Below, piece by piece: positions 43,108-50,676 of a DNA stretch of 64,000 nt. The position numbers and the translations under genes were made by a program. Under the pieces are notes generated by a model that saw only the letters and a list, made by a program, of their open reading frames with translations, had not been told where the DNA came from and ran no database searches. Origin of the DNA: Bordetella genomosp. 10 (GTDB lineage: Bacteria > Pseudomonadota > Gammaproteobacteria > Burkholderiales > Burkholderiaceae_B); NCBI RefSeq assembly GCF_002261225.1, contig NZ_NEVM01000001.1, positions 1,364,001 through 1,428,000 of the forward strand, given 5' to 3'. How positions within the stretch are numbered: the first letter of the stretch is position 1; every line of letters starts with the position of its first letter.

Positions 43108-44457
43108 ATGGCTGCTTATGTGATTGATAGTGTGTTGTTCCGCGACCAATTCGGGACGTCCGAAATGCGCGACATCTTTAGCGACGAAACCACCGTGCAA
43201 CGCTGGCTGGACGTCGAATCGGCCCTGGCCAAGGTCCAGGAGGAGATGGGAATCATCCCGAAGGCGGCCGCGAGGGAGATCCAGGCCAAGGCCAAGGTCG
43301 AGAACATCGACCTGGTCGAGCTCAAGGCCGAGATGGATCGCACGTCGCACCCCATCGTTCCCTTGCTGCGGGCCATGAAGAAGGCGTGCGCGGGCGATGC
43401 CGGTGAATACGTCCATTGGGGGGCCACGACCCAGGACATCGTGGACACCGGTACGATCCTGCAGATCCGCGACGCGCTGGCGGTCGTGGAAAATCATATG
43501 CGCGCGGTCCACCAGAACGTCCGCGATCTGGCCAAAAAATACCGCGACGTGACGATGGTCGGCCGCAGCCATGGCCAACAGGCGCTGCCCATCACCTTTG
43601 GCTTCAAGGCGGCGGTGTGGGCCGAGGAGATGCGCCGCAATATCGAGCGGGTGCAGCAGATGCGGCCGCGCGTGCTCGTCGGCCAGTTTTCCGGCGCGGT
43701 GGGCACGCTTGCCGCGCTGGACGACAACGGCATCGAAGTCCAGGAGCGCCTGTTCAAGGAATTGGGCCTGGGCTGCCCCGCCATCACCTGGCACGTCTCG
43801 CGCGACGCGATTGCCGAATTGGCCTGCGTATTGTCGATCTGCGCCAATACCGCGGGCAAGATCGCACACGAAATCTACAGTCTGCAGAAGACGGAGACCG
43901 CCGAGCTGGAGGAACCGTTCGCCACGGGGAAGGTCGGCAGCAGCACCATGCCGCACAAGCGCAACCCGCCTGCCTGCGAGACGGTCATCGCGCTGGCCCG
44001 CCTGGTTCGCGGGCTGGTGCCCAGCGCCATCGAGAGCGTCATGGCCGAGCATGAGCGCGACAAGGTGGTCTTGCAGATGGAGCGGGAACTGATCCCCCGG
44101 CTGTTCTCGATGACCGACGCCGCGCTCAAGAAGATAGCCGCGGTGACGGCCGGCCTGAGCGTGCGCACGCAGAACATGGAGCGAAATCTCTATGTGCAGA
44201 ATGGCTTGCTGTTGTCGGAGGCGGTCATGATGAAACTCGGAGAAACGCTGGGCCGGCAGGAAGCGCACGAGATCGTCTATCGGATCTGCATGGACGTCTT
44301 CGAAAAGGGAGGAAGCCTGAAGGATGCCTTGATGGCCGACCCCGAAGTGGCGTCGCGCCTGAACGAGGGGGATATCGACGCCATGCTCGATCCCCATGCC
44401 TACACGGGCAAGGCGGGGGTATTCGTCGACCGCGTGGTGCAGCAAAGCGCCGGCTGA
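43108..44457 (+). CDS. Aspartase/fumarase-superfamily lyase (adenylosuccinate lyase/CMLE-like)
   Basis: 449 residues. The superfamily signature GSSTMPHKRNP is intact (catalytic serine loop), with HWGATTQDIVDTGT and MVGRSHGQQALPITFG as the other active-site regions. The class eliminates a group from a succinyl compound to release fumarate, or cycloisomerises carboxymuconate. Closest type by eye is 3-carboxy-cis,cis-muconate cycloisomerase or adenylosuccinate lyase, but purine and protocatechuate genes are absent here. In this setting it may cleave a C-N, C-O or C-S succinate adduct. ATG 43108 follows GGAGA. Confidence 0.85.
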   Translation: MAAYVIDSVLFRDQFGTSEMRDIFSDETTVQRWLDVESALAKVQEEMGIIPKAAAREIQAKAKVENIDLVELKAEMDRTSHPIVPLLRAMKKACAGDAGEYVHWGATTQDIVDTGTILQIRDALAVVENHMRAVHQNVRDLAKKYRDVTMVGRSHGQQALPITFGFKAAVWAEEMRRNIERVQQMRPRVLVGQFSGAVGTLAALDDNGIEVQERLFKELGLGCPAITWHVSRDAIAELACVLSICANTAGKIAHEIYSLQKTETAELEEPFATGKVGSSTMPHKRNPPACETVIALARLVRGLVPSAIESVMAEHERDKVVLQMERELIPRLFSMTDAALKKIAAVTAGLSVRTQNMERNLYVQNGLLLSEAVMMKLGETLGRQEAHEIVYRICMDVFEKGGSLKDALMADPEVASRLNEGDIDAMLDPHAYTGKAGVFVDRVVQQSAG

Positions 44458-44554
44458 TTCCGGCCTGTCGGCCGTGCACATCCTTCCCATTGCGCGCTGT
44501 CCGCGCCTCGCGCCGTTCGCGAGGTCGCGGATGCCTCCCTGAACCAGGATAGAC

Positions 44555-45922
44555 ATGTCACTACCGGAAACCGAGCTGTCCTCGATACCCATGACCCGCC
44601 AACTGGCCGATCAGGCGCTCGGTTTCGGCACGCCGGACGTGCCCGACGACGTGCGCGAGATCGGCCGCCACTGTCTGCTGGACTGGTTCAGCGTAGGACT
44701 CGCGGCGTGGGACAGCCCGCCGATGCAGGCATTGCGGGCGTGGATCGCGCTGGAGCCTTCGCCGGGGCCGTGCAACCTGCTCGGTTCGCCGCAACGCGTT
44801 TCGGCCTCGCAGGCGGCCCTGGTCAACGGCACCGCGGGGCATATGCTGGATTTCGACGATGCGCACTTGCCTTCCCGCGTGCATCCCTCCGCGCCGCTGT
44901 GGCCCGCCATCCTGGCGCTGGCACAGGCGCGCCGGCTTTCCGGGGCGGAAGCGTTGGCGGCCTTCGCCGCCGGCGTGCAGGTGCAGAGCCGGCTGGGCGT
45001 CGTCATGGGAAACAGCCACTATCGCGAAGGCTGGCACAACACCGCTACCCTGGGTACGTTCGGCGCAACCGCCGCCGCGGCCCGGCTGCTCGGCATGAAC
45101 GAGGAAGCGCTGTGCCGCGCGTTCGGTTTCGCCGCCACCTTGACCGGCGGGTTGCGCAGCGTCTTCGGCTCGCCCGCCAAGCCCCTGCATGCGGGCCGCG
45201 CCGCCGCCAATGGCCTGATGGCGGCCGGGCTGGTCGACCAGGGCATGCAGACCTTCGACGACCTCCTCGAACGGCCGCGCGGTTTCGTGCAGGTCTATGC
45301 GCGCGATTTCGATCCGTCGCGGATCCAGCCGGAGGCAGGTTCGTGGGAAGCGCGCCGCATCGTCTTCAAGTATCACGCGTCCTGCTACGGTACCCAGGCG
45401 CCCATCGAGGCCGCGCTGGCGCTGCGCGATCGCGTTGCCCGCGCCGGCTGCCGCCGGGTGGACGTTCACGTGGAACCGCAGTACATGAGTGTCTGCAATA
45501 TTGCCCGGCCAACCAGCGTGTCGGAAGCCAAATTCAGTATTGCGCACATGGTGGCCCTGGCATTGGCGGGCCGCGACACCAGCAATGAAGAGAATCTTTC
45601 CGGAAGCGCGCTGGTCGATCCGGACGTCGTGGCGTGGCGCGACCGGGTCCACGTGCACGGCGATGCGGAGGTGCCGCGCGCGAACGCGCGCGTAACGCTA
45701 GACGATGGAAAAGACAGGGTGACGCATACCCATGACGCGAGCCAGCCGCAGGCCGACCTGAAGCAGCAGCGCCGTCGTCTGCTCGACAAATCGTCGGCGC
45801 TATTGCGTCCCCGCTACGGCGAACGGGCGGTCGCGCGGATGCAGGAGCGGTTGCTGGATATAGCGCAGCAGCCCTCGTTGACCGACTGGCTGCACGATAC
45901 GGTGCTGGAGCTGGATAGGTAG
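44555..45922 (+). CDS. MmgE/PrpD-family protein
   Basis: 455 residues of the 2-methylcitrate dehydratase-like family. HCLLDWFSVGLAAWDSPP, LVNGTAGHMLDFDDAHLPSRVHPSAPLWPAILALA and HAGRAAANGLMAAGLVDQGM are the conserved segments, and VFKYHASCYGTQAPIEAAL holds the region of the active-site lid. It is the third gene of the ALDH-lyase-PrpD unit and, unlike the copy at 20700, has a normal C-terminus. It probably dehydrates or isomerises a hydroxy di- or tricarboxylate. Confidence 0.87.
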   Translation: MSLPETELSSIPMTRQLADQALGFGTPDVPDDVREIGRHCLLDWFSVGLAAWDSPPMQALRAWIALEPSPGPCNLLGSPQRVSASQAALVNGTAGHMLDFDDAHLPSRVHPSAPLWPAILALAQARRLSGAEALAAFAAGVQVQSRLGVVMGNSHYREGWHNTATLGTFGATAAAARLLGMNEEALCRAFGFAATLTGGLRSVFGSPAKPLHAGRAAANGLMAAGLVDQGMQTFDDLLERPRGFVQVYARDFDPSRIQPEAGSWEARRIVFKYHASCYGTQAPIEAALALRDRVARAGCRRVDVHVEPQYMSVCNIARPTSVSEAKFSIAHMVALALAGRDTSNEENLSGSALVDPDVVAWRDRVHVHGDAEVPRANARVTLDDGKDRVTHTHDASQPQADLKQQRRRLLDKSSALLRPRYGERAVARMQERLLDIAQQPSLTDWLHDTVLELDR

Positions 45923-45938
45923 CGCAGGATATAACCGT

Positions 45939-45976
45939 CCGTCACCGTGCCTTGCCGGGGAAAGGCACGGTGACGG
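45939..45976. terminator. Bidirectional terminator hairpin
   Basis: CCGTCACCGTGCCTT (45939-45953) and its complement (45962-45976) form a perfect 15-bp stem with an 8-base loop, exactly between the convergent PrpD and Bug genes. A pyrimidine-rich TTTCTATT follows on the + strand. It is the clearest terminator in the window. Confidence 0.8.
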
Positions 45977-45985
45977 GCGCCGTTT

Positions 45986-46963
45986 CTATTGAAGCTTGAT
46001 TTTGGCGGCATGCACCACGCCGGCCCAGCGCTGGATATCCTGCGCCAGGAATTTCTGGAACATCTGCGGGGAGCCGCTGATGGGATCGGCGCCCATCGAA
46101 AGCAGCTTTTCCTGGAATGCCGGCTGCTTCACCGCTTGCACGATCACGGAATTCAACCGCTTCACCACGTCAGGTGGCATGTTCGCCGGCCCCAGGATGC
46201 CGTACCAGGCTTGTACGTCCATGTCGGGGACGCCCGCCTCGGCCATCGTGGGGACGTCCGGCAGCAGGGGCGACCGTTTGCCGCTGGTCACCGCCAATGC
46301 CTTCAACTGGTGCGAGGCGATCAAGCCCTTGGCGCTGGGAATGTTCATGAACGTGTAATCGACTTCGCCGCTCATCACCGCGCTGACGGACGGCGCGGTC
46401 CCCTTGTAGGGAATATGCATGACCTTCAGGCCGGTCCGCAGGTTGAACAGCTCGCCGCACAGATGCTGCGTGCTACCCGGGCCGGACGAGGAGAAATTGC
46501 CGGCGCTTTTCCGATGCTTCTCATAGGCGATGAGGTCGGCCACGGAATTGACGTCCAGGCCGCTACGCACGACCAGCACGTTCGGGCTCTGCGCGAACAA
46601 GGCGATGGGCGTGAAGTCCTTCACCGGATCGTAGTCCAGCTTGGGAAAGAGGCTGATATTCACGGCCAGCGCGGAGGAGCTCGTGAACAGCGTATAACCG
46701 TCCGCCGGCGAGTGCGCTACGTATTGGGCGCCGATGTTCTGGCTGGCGCCTGGCCGGTTCTCCACCACGACAGTCTGGCCCAGCGCCTCGGACATGGGCT
46801 GCTGTATCAGGCGCGCCATGATGTCCACCCCGCCGCCGGGCGTATAGCCGACGATCAGGCGCAGGGGGCGATCGGGAAAATGGCTCCCGGCGGCGGGCTG
46901 TTCCGCGTGTGCCGCCATCATGACCATCGCCGCCGCGGCTAGGAACCCGAATCGTAAAAGCAT
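45986..46963 (-). CDS. Bug-family periplasmic carboxylate receptor
   Basis: 325-residue Bug/TctC receptor with a short signal peptide (cleaved near AHA). DRPLRLIVGYTPGGGVD, TVVVENRPGASQNIGA, ADGYTLFTSS and MHIPYKGTAP are the core motifs. It is convergent with the PrpD gene and read away from the AhpD-like gene, also on the minus strand. A perfect 14-bp tandem repeat lies 33 bp upstream of its start. Confidence 0.9.
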   Translation of the reverse strand: MLLRFGFLAAAAMVMMAAHAEQPAAGSHFPDRPLRLIVGYTPGGGVDIMARLIQQPMSEALGQTVVVENRPGASQNIGAQYVAHSPADGYTLFTSSSALAVNISLFPKLDYDPVKDFTPIALFAQSPNVLVVRSGLDVNSVADLIAYEKHRKSAGNFSSSGPGSTQHLCGELFNLRTGLKVMHIPYKGTAPSVSAVMSGEVDYTFMNIPSAKGLIASHQLKALAVTSGKRSPLLPDVPTMAEAGVPDMDVQAWYGILGPANMPPDVVKRLNSVIVQAVKQPAFQEKLLSMGADPISGSPQMFQKFLAQDIQRWAGVVHAAKIKLQ

Positions 46964-46995
46964 CGCATGTCTCCTGGTGGATTCTGTTTATGTTG

Positions 46996-47023
46996 TTTTG
47001 GACGTTCTCTTTTGGACGTTCTC
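46996..47023. repeat. Perfect 14-bp tandem repeat upstream of a Bug gene
   Basis: TTTTGGACGTTCTC occurs twice without a gap (46996-47009, 47010-47023) in the promoter region of the Bug gene that starts at 46963. It could be a pair of direct-repeat activator sites or a recent slippage duplication. Confidence 0.7.
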
Positions 47024-47091
47024 GATAGGCCGTGCCGTTCGCTATCCCGCACGGGCCTCGCGTCGCCCCATGGGCGACGCCGGGCGCCCGT

Positions 47092-47436
47092 CTACTGCCT
47101 GGAGAATTGTTCGAAGGCTTCCATGGCCCTTGCCGAGTAGATATAGGCAGCGCCTGCGTTCAGTGCGATCGCGGTGCCCAGCGCCTCGCCCAATTCCTCT
47201 TGCGTGACCCCCGCCTTGCGGGCAGCTTCCACGTGCGAAGCGATGCAGCCATCGCAACGGGTCGTCACGGCGACCGCCAGGGAAATCAACTCCCGCGTCT
47301 TCGCGTCCAGGACCTTGCCGCCGGCCTGCGCTTCGTTCAGTCCCCGATAGGCGGCGACCACGGGGGGATTGGCGCCGGCCAATATGCGGCCGGCAGACCG
47401 GACCTTGGTGAGGAATTCGACCCAGTTGTTCAGCAT
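47092..47436 (-). CDS. AhpD-like carboxymuconolactone decarboxylase-family protein
   Basis: 114 residues with the AhpD/CMD core: LDAKTRELISLAVAVTTRCDGCIASH, in which C-x-x-C-x-x-x-H is the peroxidase/redox motif, followed by HVEAARKAGVTQEELGEAL. Proteins of this size usually form ring oligomers and act as alkylhydroperoxidase-like redox enzymes. ATG 47436 is preceded by AAGGAG; the longer open frame upstream is promoter DNA with the operator at 47505. It may protect against peroxide or act on a pathway thiol intermediate. Confidence 0.85.
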   Translation of the reverse strand: MLNNWVEFLTKVRSAGRILAGANPPVVAAYRGLNEAQAGGKVLDAKTRELISLAVAVTTRCDGCIASHVEAARKAGVTQEELGEALGTAIALNAGAAYIYSARAMEAFEQFSRQ

Positions 47437-47504
47437 TCTCAACGCTCCTTTGGTAATGGCGGACGACGAAGCCGTCGTCCCGTGAAATCGCGGTTCCGTT
47501 TGTT

Positions 47505-47541
47505 TTCCTAAATATTGGAACTTAATTCCTATATATGGAGA
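47505..47541. promoter_or_regulatory. Two IclR-type operator-like sites between AhpD-like and YeiH genes
   Basis: The 330-bp divergent gap 47437-47766 has no gene. TTCCTAAATATTGGAA (47505-47520) matches the + strand form of the 37084 site closely. TTCCTATATATGGAGA (47526-47541) follows 21 bp later, two helical turns. Placement suggests that the minus-strand AhpD-like gene, and perhaps the YeiH gene, belong to the island's IclR regulon. Confidence 0.6.
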
Positions 47542-47766
47542 TATCCTAACGCTTAACGTTGAGACCTGGCAAGGCTTCGAGCGGACCGGATTTCGTTGCG
47601 CATCGCGCCGTCGGCCTGACGGCATGCTCGATTTCATTCCCCGCGCTATTTGTTCATCGCCAAACTGTTCTTCGGCCGTGCCGCCGCCCTTGTTACCTTT
47701 TGCACGACGTTTCATGTTTGTGATCGTGGGCTGAGGGGCCCGCATGACGCGGGCCGAGGGAGAGTC

Positions 47767-49227
47767 ATGGGTTCGAATGCAACGCTCGCCGACAAGCCGC
47801 AAGGCATAGGCGAAGACTGGCTGGCCGTATGGCTGGGATTGATCGTCGTGGCATTGGCCATCGCCAGTTGGGCCGGGCCCGACTTGCTGGGATGGGCGGT
47901 GACCACCCGCGTCTGGACCGACGCCGCGCAGGCGCTGGCGCCCGCCACGCCCGCCTATGCGTCGCTAGGGGGGGTGCTGTCCCTGGTGCTGACCTGGCTG
48001 GCGCTGCTGGCGGTGCTGGGCATCGGCGCGCGCTTCCTGCGCGCCGACGTCAAGCGCTTCGCGGTCGCGTTCACGGTGGTGTTCTGGCTGGCCTACCTTG
48101 GCTGGATCGTCGGCAGCGTGGCCTGGCTCGCCGTCAACACGCCGGCGGACGCGCAGAAGTTCGGCATCGGCTGGTCGCTGAAGCTGACCAACGAAGGGGG
48201 CTATATCGTGGCCCTGCTGGCGGGCCTGGTCATCAGCAACTTCTTTCCGCGGCTGGCGGATTGGCTGCGCGAGGCCATACGCCCCGAACTCTATATCAAG
48301 ACGGCCATCGTCATCCTGGGCGCTTTCATCGCCGTGACGGCGGCCGAGCGCGGCAGCTTCGCGCTGTCGCTGGTGTTGCGCGGCCTGGCCGCCATCGTCG
48401 AGGCCTACCTGATCTATTGGGCGGTGGTGTATTTCGTCGCCCGGAAATGGTTCGGCTTCACCCGGGAATGGGCCGCGCCCCTGGCCTCCGGCATCTCGAT
48501 CTGCGGCGTGGCGGCGGCGATTTCCACCGGCGGCGCGATACGCGCGCGGCCGCTGGTGCCCGTGGTGGTGTCCTCGCTGGTCGTGGTGTTCGCCGTGGTG
48601 GAGTTGCTGATCCTGCCTTTCCTGGCGCAGCACTTCCTGTGGCGGGAGCCCCTGGTCGCGGCGTCCTGGATAGGCCTGGCGATCAAGACCGACGGCGCCG
48701 CCGTGGCCGGCGGCGGCATCACGGAGTCCCTGATCCTGGCCAAGGCCGCCGCCGAGGGCATCCATTACCAGCCGGGCTGGATCCTCGGCACGACCGCGAC
48801 GATCAAGGTCTTCATCGATCTCTTCATCGGCATCTGGGCCTTCCTGCTGGCGTGGATATGGACCCGGCACATCAATCCGCAGGAGCCGGACAAGGCGCGT
48901 TCGGGGGAGATCTGGCTGCGCTTTCCGAAGTTCATCCTCGGCTACGCGGCCAGCTTCGCGATCGTCCTGGCGCTGGCGCTCGCGGCCGGGCCGCAGTCCC
49001 TGGCCAAGCTCAAGGGCGCGATCAACGAGGCCAACAACTTCCGCGTGATCTTCTTCATCCTGACCTTCTTCGCGATCGGCGTGCTGGCGAATTTCCGCAA
49101 GCTGTGGCGCGAAGGCCTGGGCAAGCTCGCGGCGGTCTACGTGCTGACCCTGTTCGGTTTCGTGGTCTGGGTGGGATTGCTCATTTCCTGGATCTTCTTT
49201 TCCGGCGTCAAGCCGCCCCTGGCTTGA
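47767..49227 (+). CDS. YeiH-family putative sulfate exporter
   Basis: 486-residue polytopic membrane protein of the YeiH/UPF0324 (Cons_hypoth698) family, annotated as putative sulfate exporters. Conserved stretches are FGIGWSLKLTNEGGYIVALLAGLVISNFFP, SICGVAAAISTGGAI and the C-terminal RVIFFILTFFAIGVLANF. Start ATG 47767 is chosen because the upstream 39 codons lack homology. In this context it may expel sulfate or sulfite made from an organosulfur substrate; sulfate export is a family annotation, not proven for most members. Confidence 0.83.
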   Translation: MGSNATLADKPQGIGEDWLAVWLGLIVVALAIASWAGPDLLGWAVTTRVWTDAAQALAPATPAYASLGGVLSLVLTWLALLAVLGIGARFLRADVKRFAVAFTVVFWLAYLGWIVGSVAWLAVNTPADAQKFGIGWSLKLTNEGGYIVALLAGLVISNFFPRLADWLREAIRPELYIKTAIVILGAFIAVTAAERGSFALSLVLRGLAAIVEAYLIYWAVVYFVARKWFGFTREWAAPLASGISICGVAAAISTGGAIRARPLVPVVVSSLVVVFAVVELLILPFLAQHFLWREPLVAASWIGLAIKTDGAAVAGGGITESLILAKAAAEGIHYQPGWILGTTATIKVFIDLFIGIWAFLLAWIWTRHINPQEPDKARSGEIWLRFPKFILGYAASFAIVLALALAAGPQSLAKLKGAINEANNFRVIFFILTFFAIGVLANFRKLWREGLGKLAAVYVLTLFGFVVWVGLLISWIFFSGVKPPLA

Positions 49228-49340
49228 CCGGGACGGGCGCGGCGCCGCGCGTGTCCGCGGGGCGTCCATGCCGGATCCCGGGCATTCCCGTCCCGGACAT
49301 TCCTTATCCATAGCGACATAACGACATAGCGAGGCCAGCC

Positions 49341-49517
49341 ATGAGCGATACCCCACATACGCCTACCGAGCAGGAAATCCGCGCCGAGATCCACAACCAG
49401 GCCCACGAGCCGCTATTGCCGGTCGAGAAGAAACTGATCGGCTGGAGCCTGGGAACGGGCATCGCGCTGCTCATCCTGCTGCTCGCGCTCGGGCGGCTGT
49501 TTCCCGTCAGCCTCTGA
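49341..49517 (+). CDS. Small single-span membrane protein (58 aa)
   Basis: A compact frame 113 bp after the YeiH gene, same strand. It starts MSDTPHTPTEQEIRAEIHN and ends with one hydrophobic span (GTGIALLILLLALGRLF) near the C-terminus. The amphipathic, acidic N-terminus and single helix are typical of small accessory subunits of transporters. It has no recognised family. The codon use is like its neighbours. A role with the YeiH-type transporter is inferred from position. Confidence 0.6.
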   Translation: MSDTPHTPTEQEIRAEIHNQAHEPLLPVEKKLIGWSLGTGIALLILLLALGRLFPVSL

Positions 49518-49632
49518 GCGGCATTTTCTTATCCCCCTTTGTTTATCCCGGCTTTGTATTTTGTCCGCGCCGCGGACGCCCCGATACTGCCGGAAAGCCG
49601 CATGGCGGCATACGAACAGGAAAGAGGACATC

Positions 49633-50676
49633 ATGACGCATCGGTATGGATCCCCCGGCGGGCCGGCTGGCCTGTCCCGTTCCGGGTTGTCGCGGCGCGC
49701 GCTGTTGCGGGCGGCGGGCATGGCGGGCGCGGTCGCGCCCCTGGCCATGCTGGGGTCGCGCGTGCTGGCCGCCGACGCCGCGCCGCGCGCCCTGCGTATC
49801 GCATGGAGCCAGACGGCGGTGTGCCAGTCGCCCGTTTCGGTGGCGCTTGAGCGCGGCTTCTTCGAGCAGTACGGGCTGAAGATAGAACGCATCAATTTCA
49901 GCGGCAGCACCGACCAATTGCTGGAAGCCATCGCCACCGGCCACGCCGACGGCGGCATCGGCATGGCCCTGCGCTGGCTCAAGCCGCTGGAGCAGGGCTT
50001 CGACGTCAAGCTGGCCGTGGGCACGCACGGCGGCTGCATGCGGCTGCTGACGCCCGCCGATTCGCCCATCCAGGGTGTCCAGGACCTGAAGGGCAAGCGC
50101 GTCGCGGTGTCGGACCAGGCCAGTCCGGTCAAGAACTACTTCGCCATCCGCGCGGCCCAGTCGGGCGTCGACCCGGACAGCGTGGAATGGAAGCAATATC
50201 CGCAGGACCTGTTCGCCGAAGTGCTGCGCAAGGGCGAGGTCGACGCCATCGCCGGCGACGATCCGCAGTTGTTCGTGTACCGCGAGGACAACCACTTGCG
50301 GCAGGTAGCGACCAATCTGGACGGCGCCTATGCGGATCGCACCTGCTGCGTGCTGGGCCTGCGCGGCGACTTGGTGCGCAAGGACCCGGAAACGGCGTCG
50401 GCCGTGGCGCGCGCGATCATCGCGGCGCAGAAGTGGACGGCGGCCAATCCCGACGAGACGGCCCGCATCTTCGCGCCCTACATTCCGCAGAAGGTGCCGC
50501 CGGAGCGCGTGGCGGCGATCCTGCGCACGCATACGCACGGCCATGCGTCCACGGGCGCCGCGCTGCGCGCGGAGATCGCCGGCTATGCGGAGGACTTGAA
50601 GGGCATCAAGGTGCTCAGCCCCAACCTCGATGTGCAGAAATACGCCAAGGTGGTGGTGCCCGATGTCATCGGCTGA
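49633..50676 (+). CDS. Sulfonate/nitrate-type ABC substrate-binding protein
   Basis: 347-residue binding protein of the SsuA/TauA (NMT1-like) family. The signal has twin arginines (SRRALLRAAGMAGAV, cleaved after VLA). RIAWSQTAVCQSPVSVALERGFFEQYGL, GHADGGIG and DLKGKRVAVSDQASPVKNYF are family regions. ATG 49633 follows AAAGAGGA. It overlaps the permease gene by 14 bp. Sulfonate, taurine, aromatic or nitrile ligands are possible; SsuA-like is the best general name. Confidence 0.85.
   Translation: MTHRYGSPGGPAGLSRSGLSRRALLRAAGMAGAVAPLAMLGSRVLAADAAPRALRIAWSQTAVCQSPVSVALERGFFEQYGLKIERINFSGSTDQLLEAIATGHADGGIGMALRWLKPLEQGFDVKLAVGTHGGCMRLLTPADSPIQGVQDLKGKRVAVSDQASPVKNYFAIRAAQSGVDPDSVEWKQYPQDLFAEVLRKGEVDAIAGDDPQLFVYREDNHLRQVATNLDGAYADRTCCVLGLRGDLVRKDPETASAVARAIIAAQKWTAANPDETARIFAPYIPQKVPPERVAAILRTHTHGHASTGAALRAEIAGYAEDLKGIKVLSPNLDVQKYAKVVVPDVIG

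Noticed and set aside
43108-44457. Assignment of the lyase as housekeeping purB or as pcaB
   Set aside because: Purine genes and other protocatechuate-pathway genes are missing around it; the superfamily signature alone does not decide the substrate.
47650-47766. Extended start of the YeiH-family gene
   Set aside because: The 39 extra codons are Cys/His-rich and unlike the family; ATG 47767 gives the normal N-terminus.
47437-47802. Long N-terminal extension of the AhpD-like gene
   Set aside because: The extension has no family similarity, covers the operator pair at 47505-47541 and runs past the YeiH start; ATG 47436 with AAGGAG is far better.
49237-49250. 14-bp palindrome GCGCGGCGCCGCGC after the YeiH gene
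   Set aside because: Self-complementary runs of only G and C are expected by chance in this composition, and there is no loop for a hairpin.
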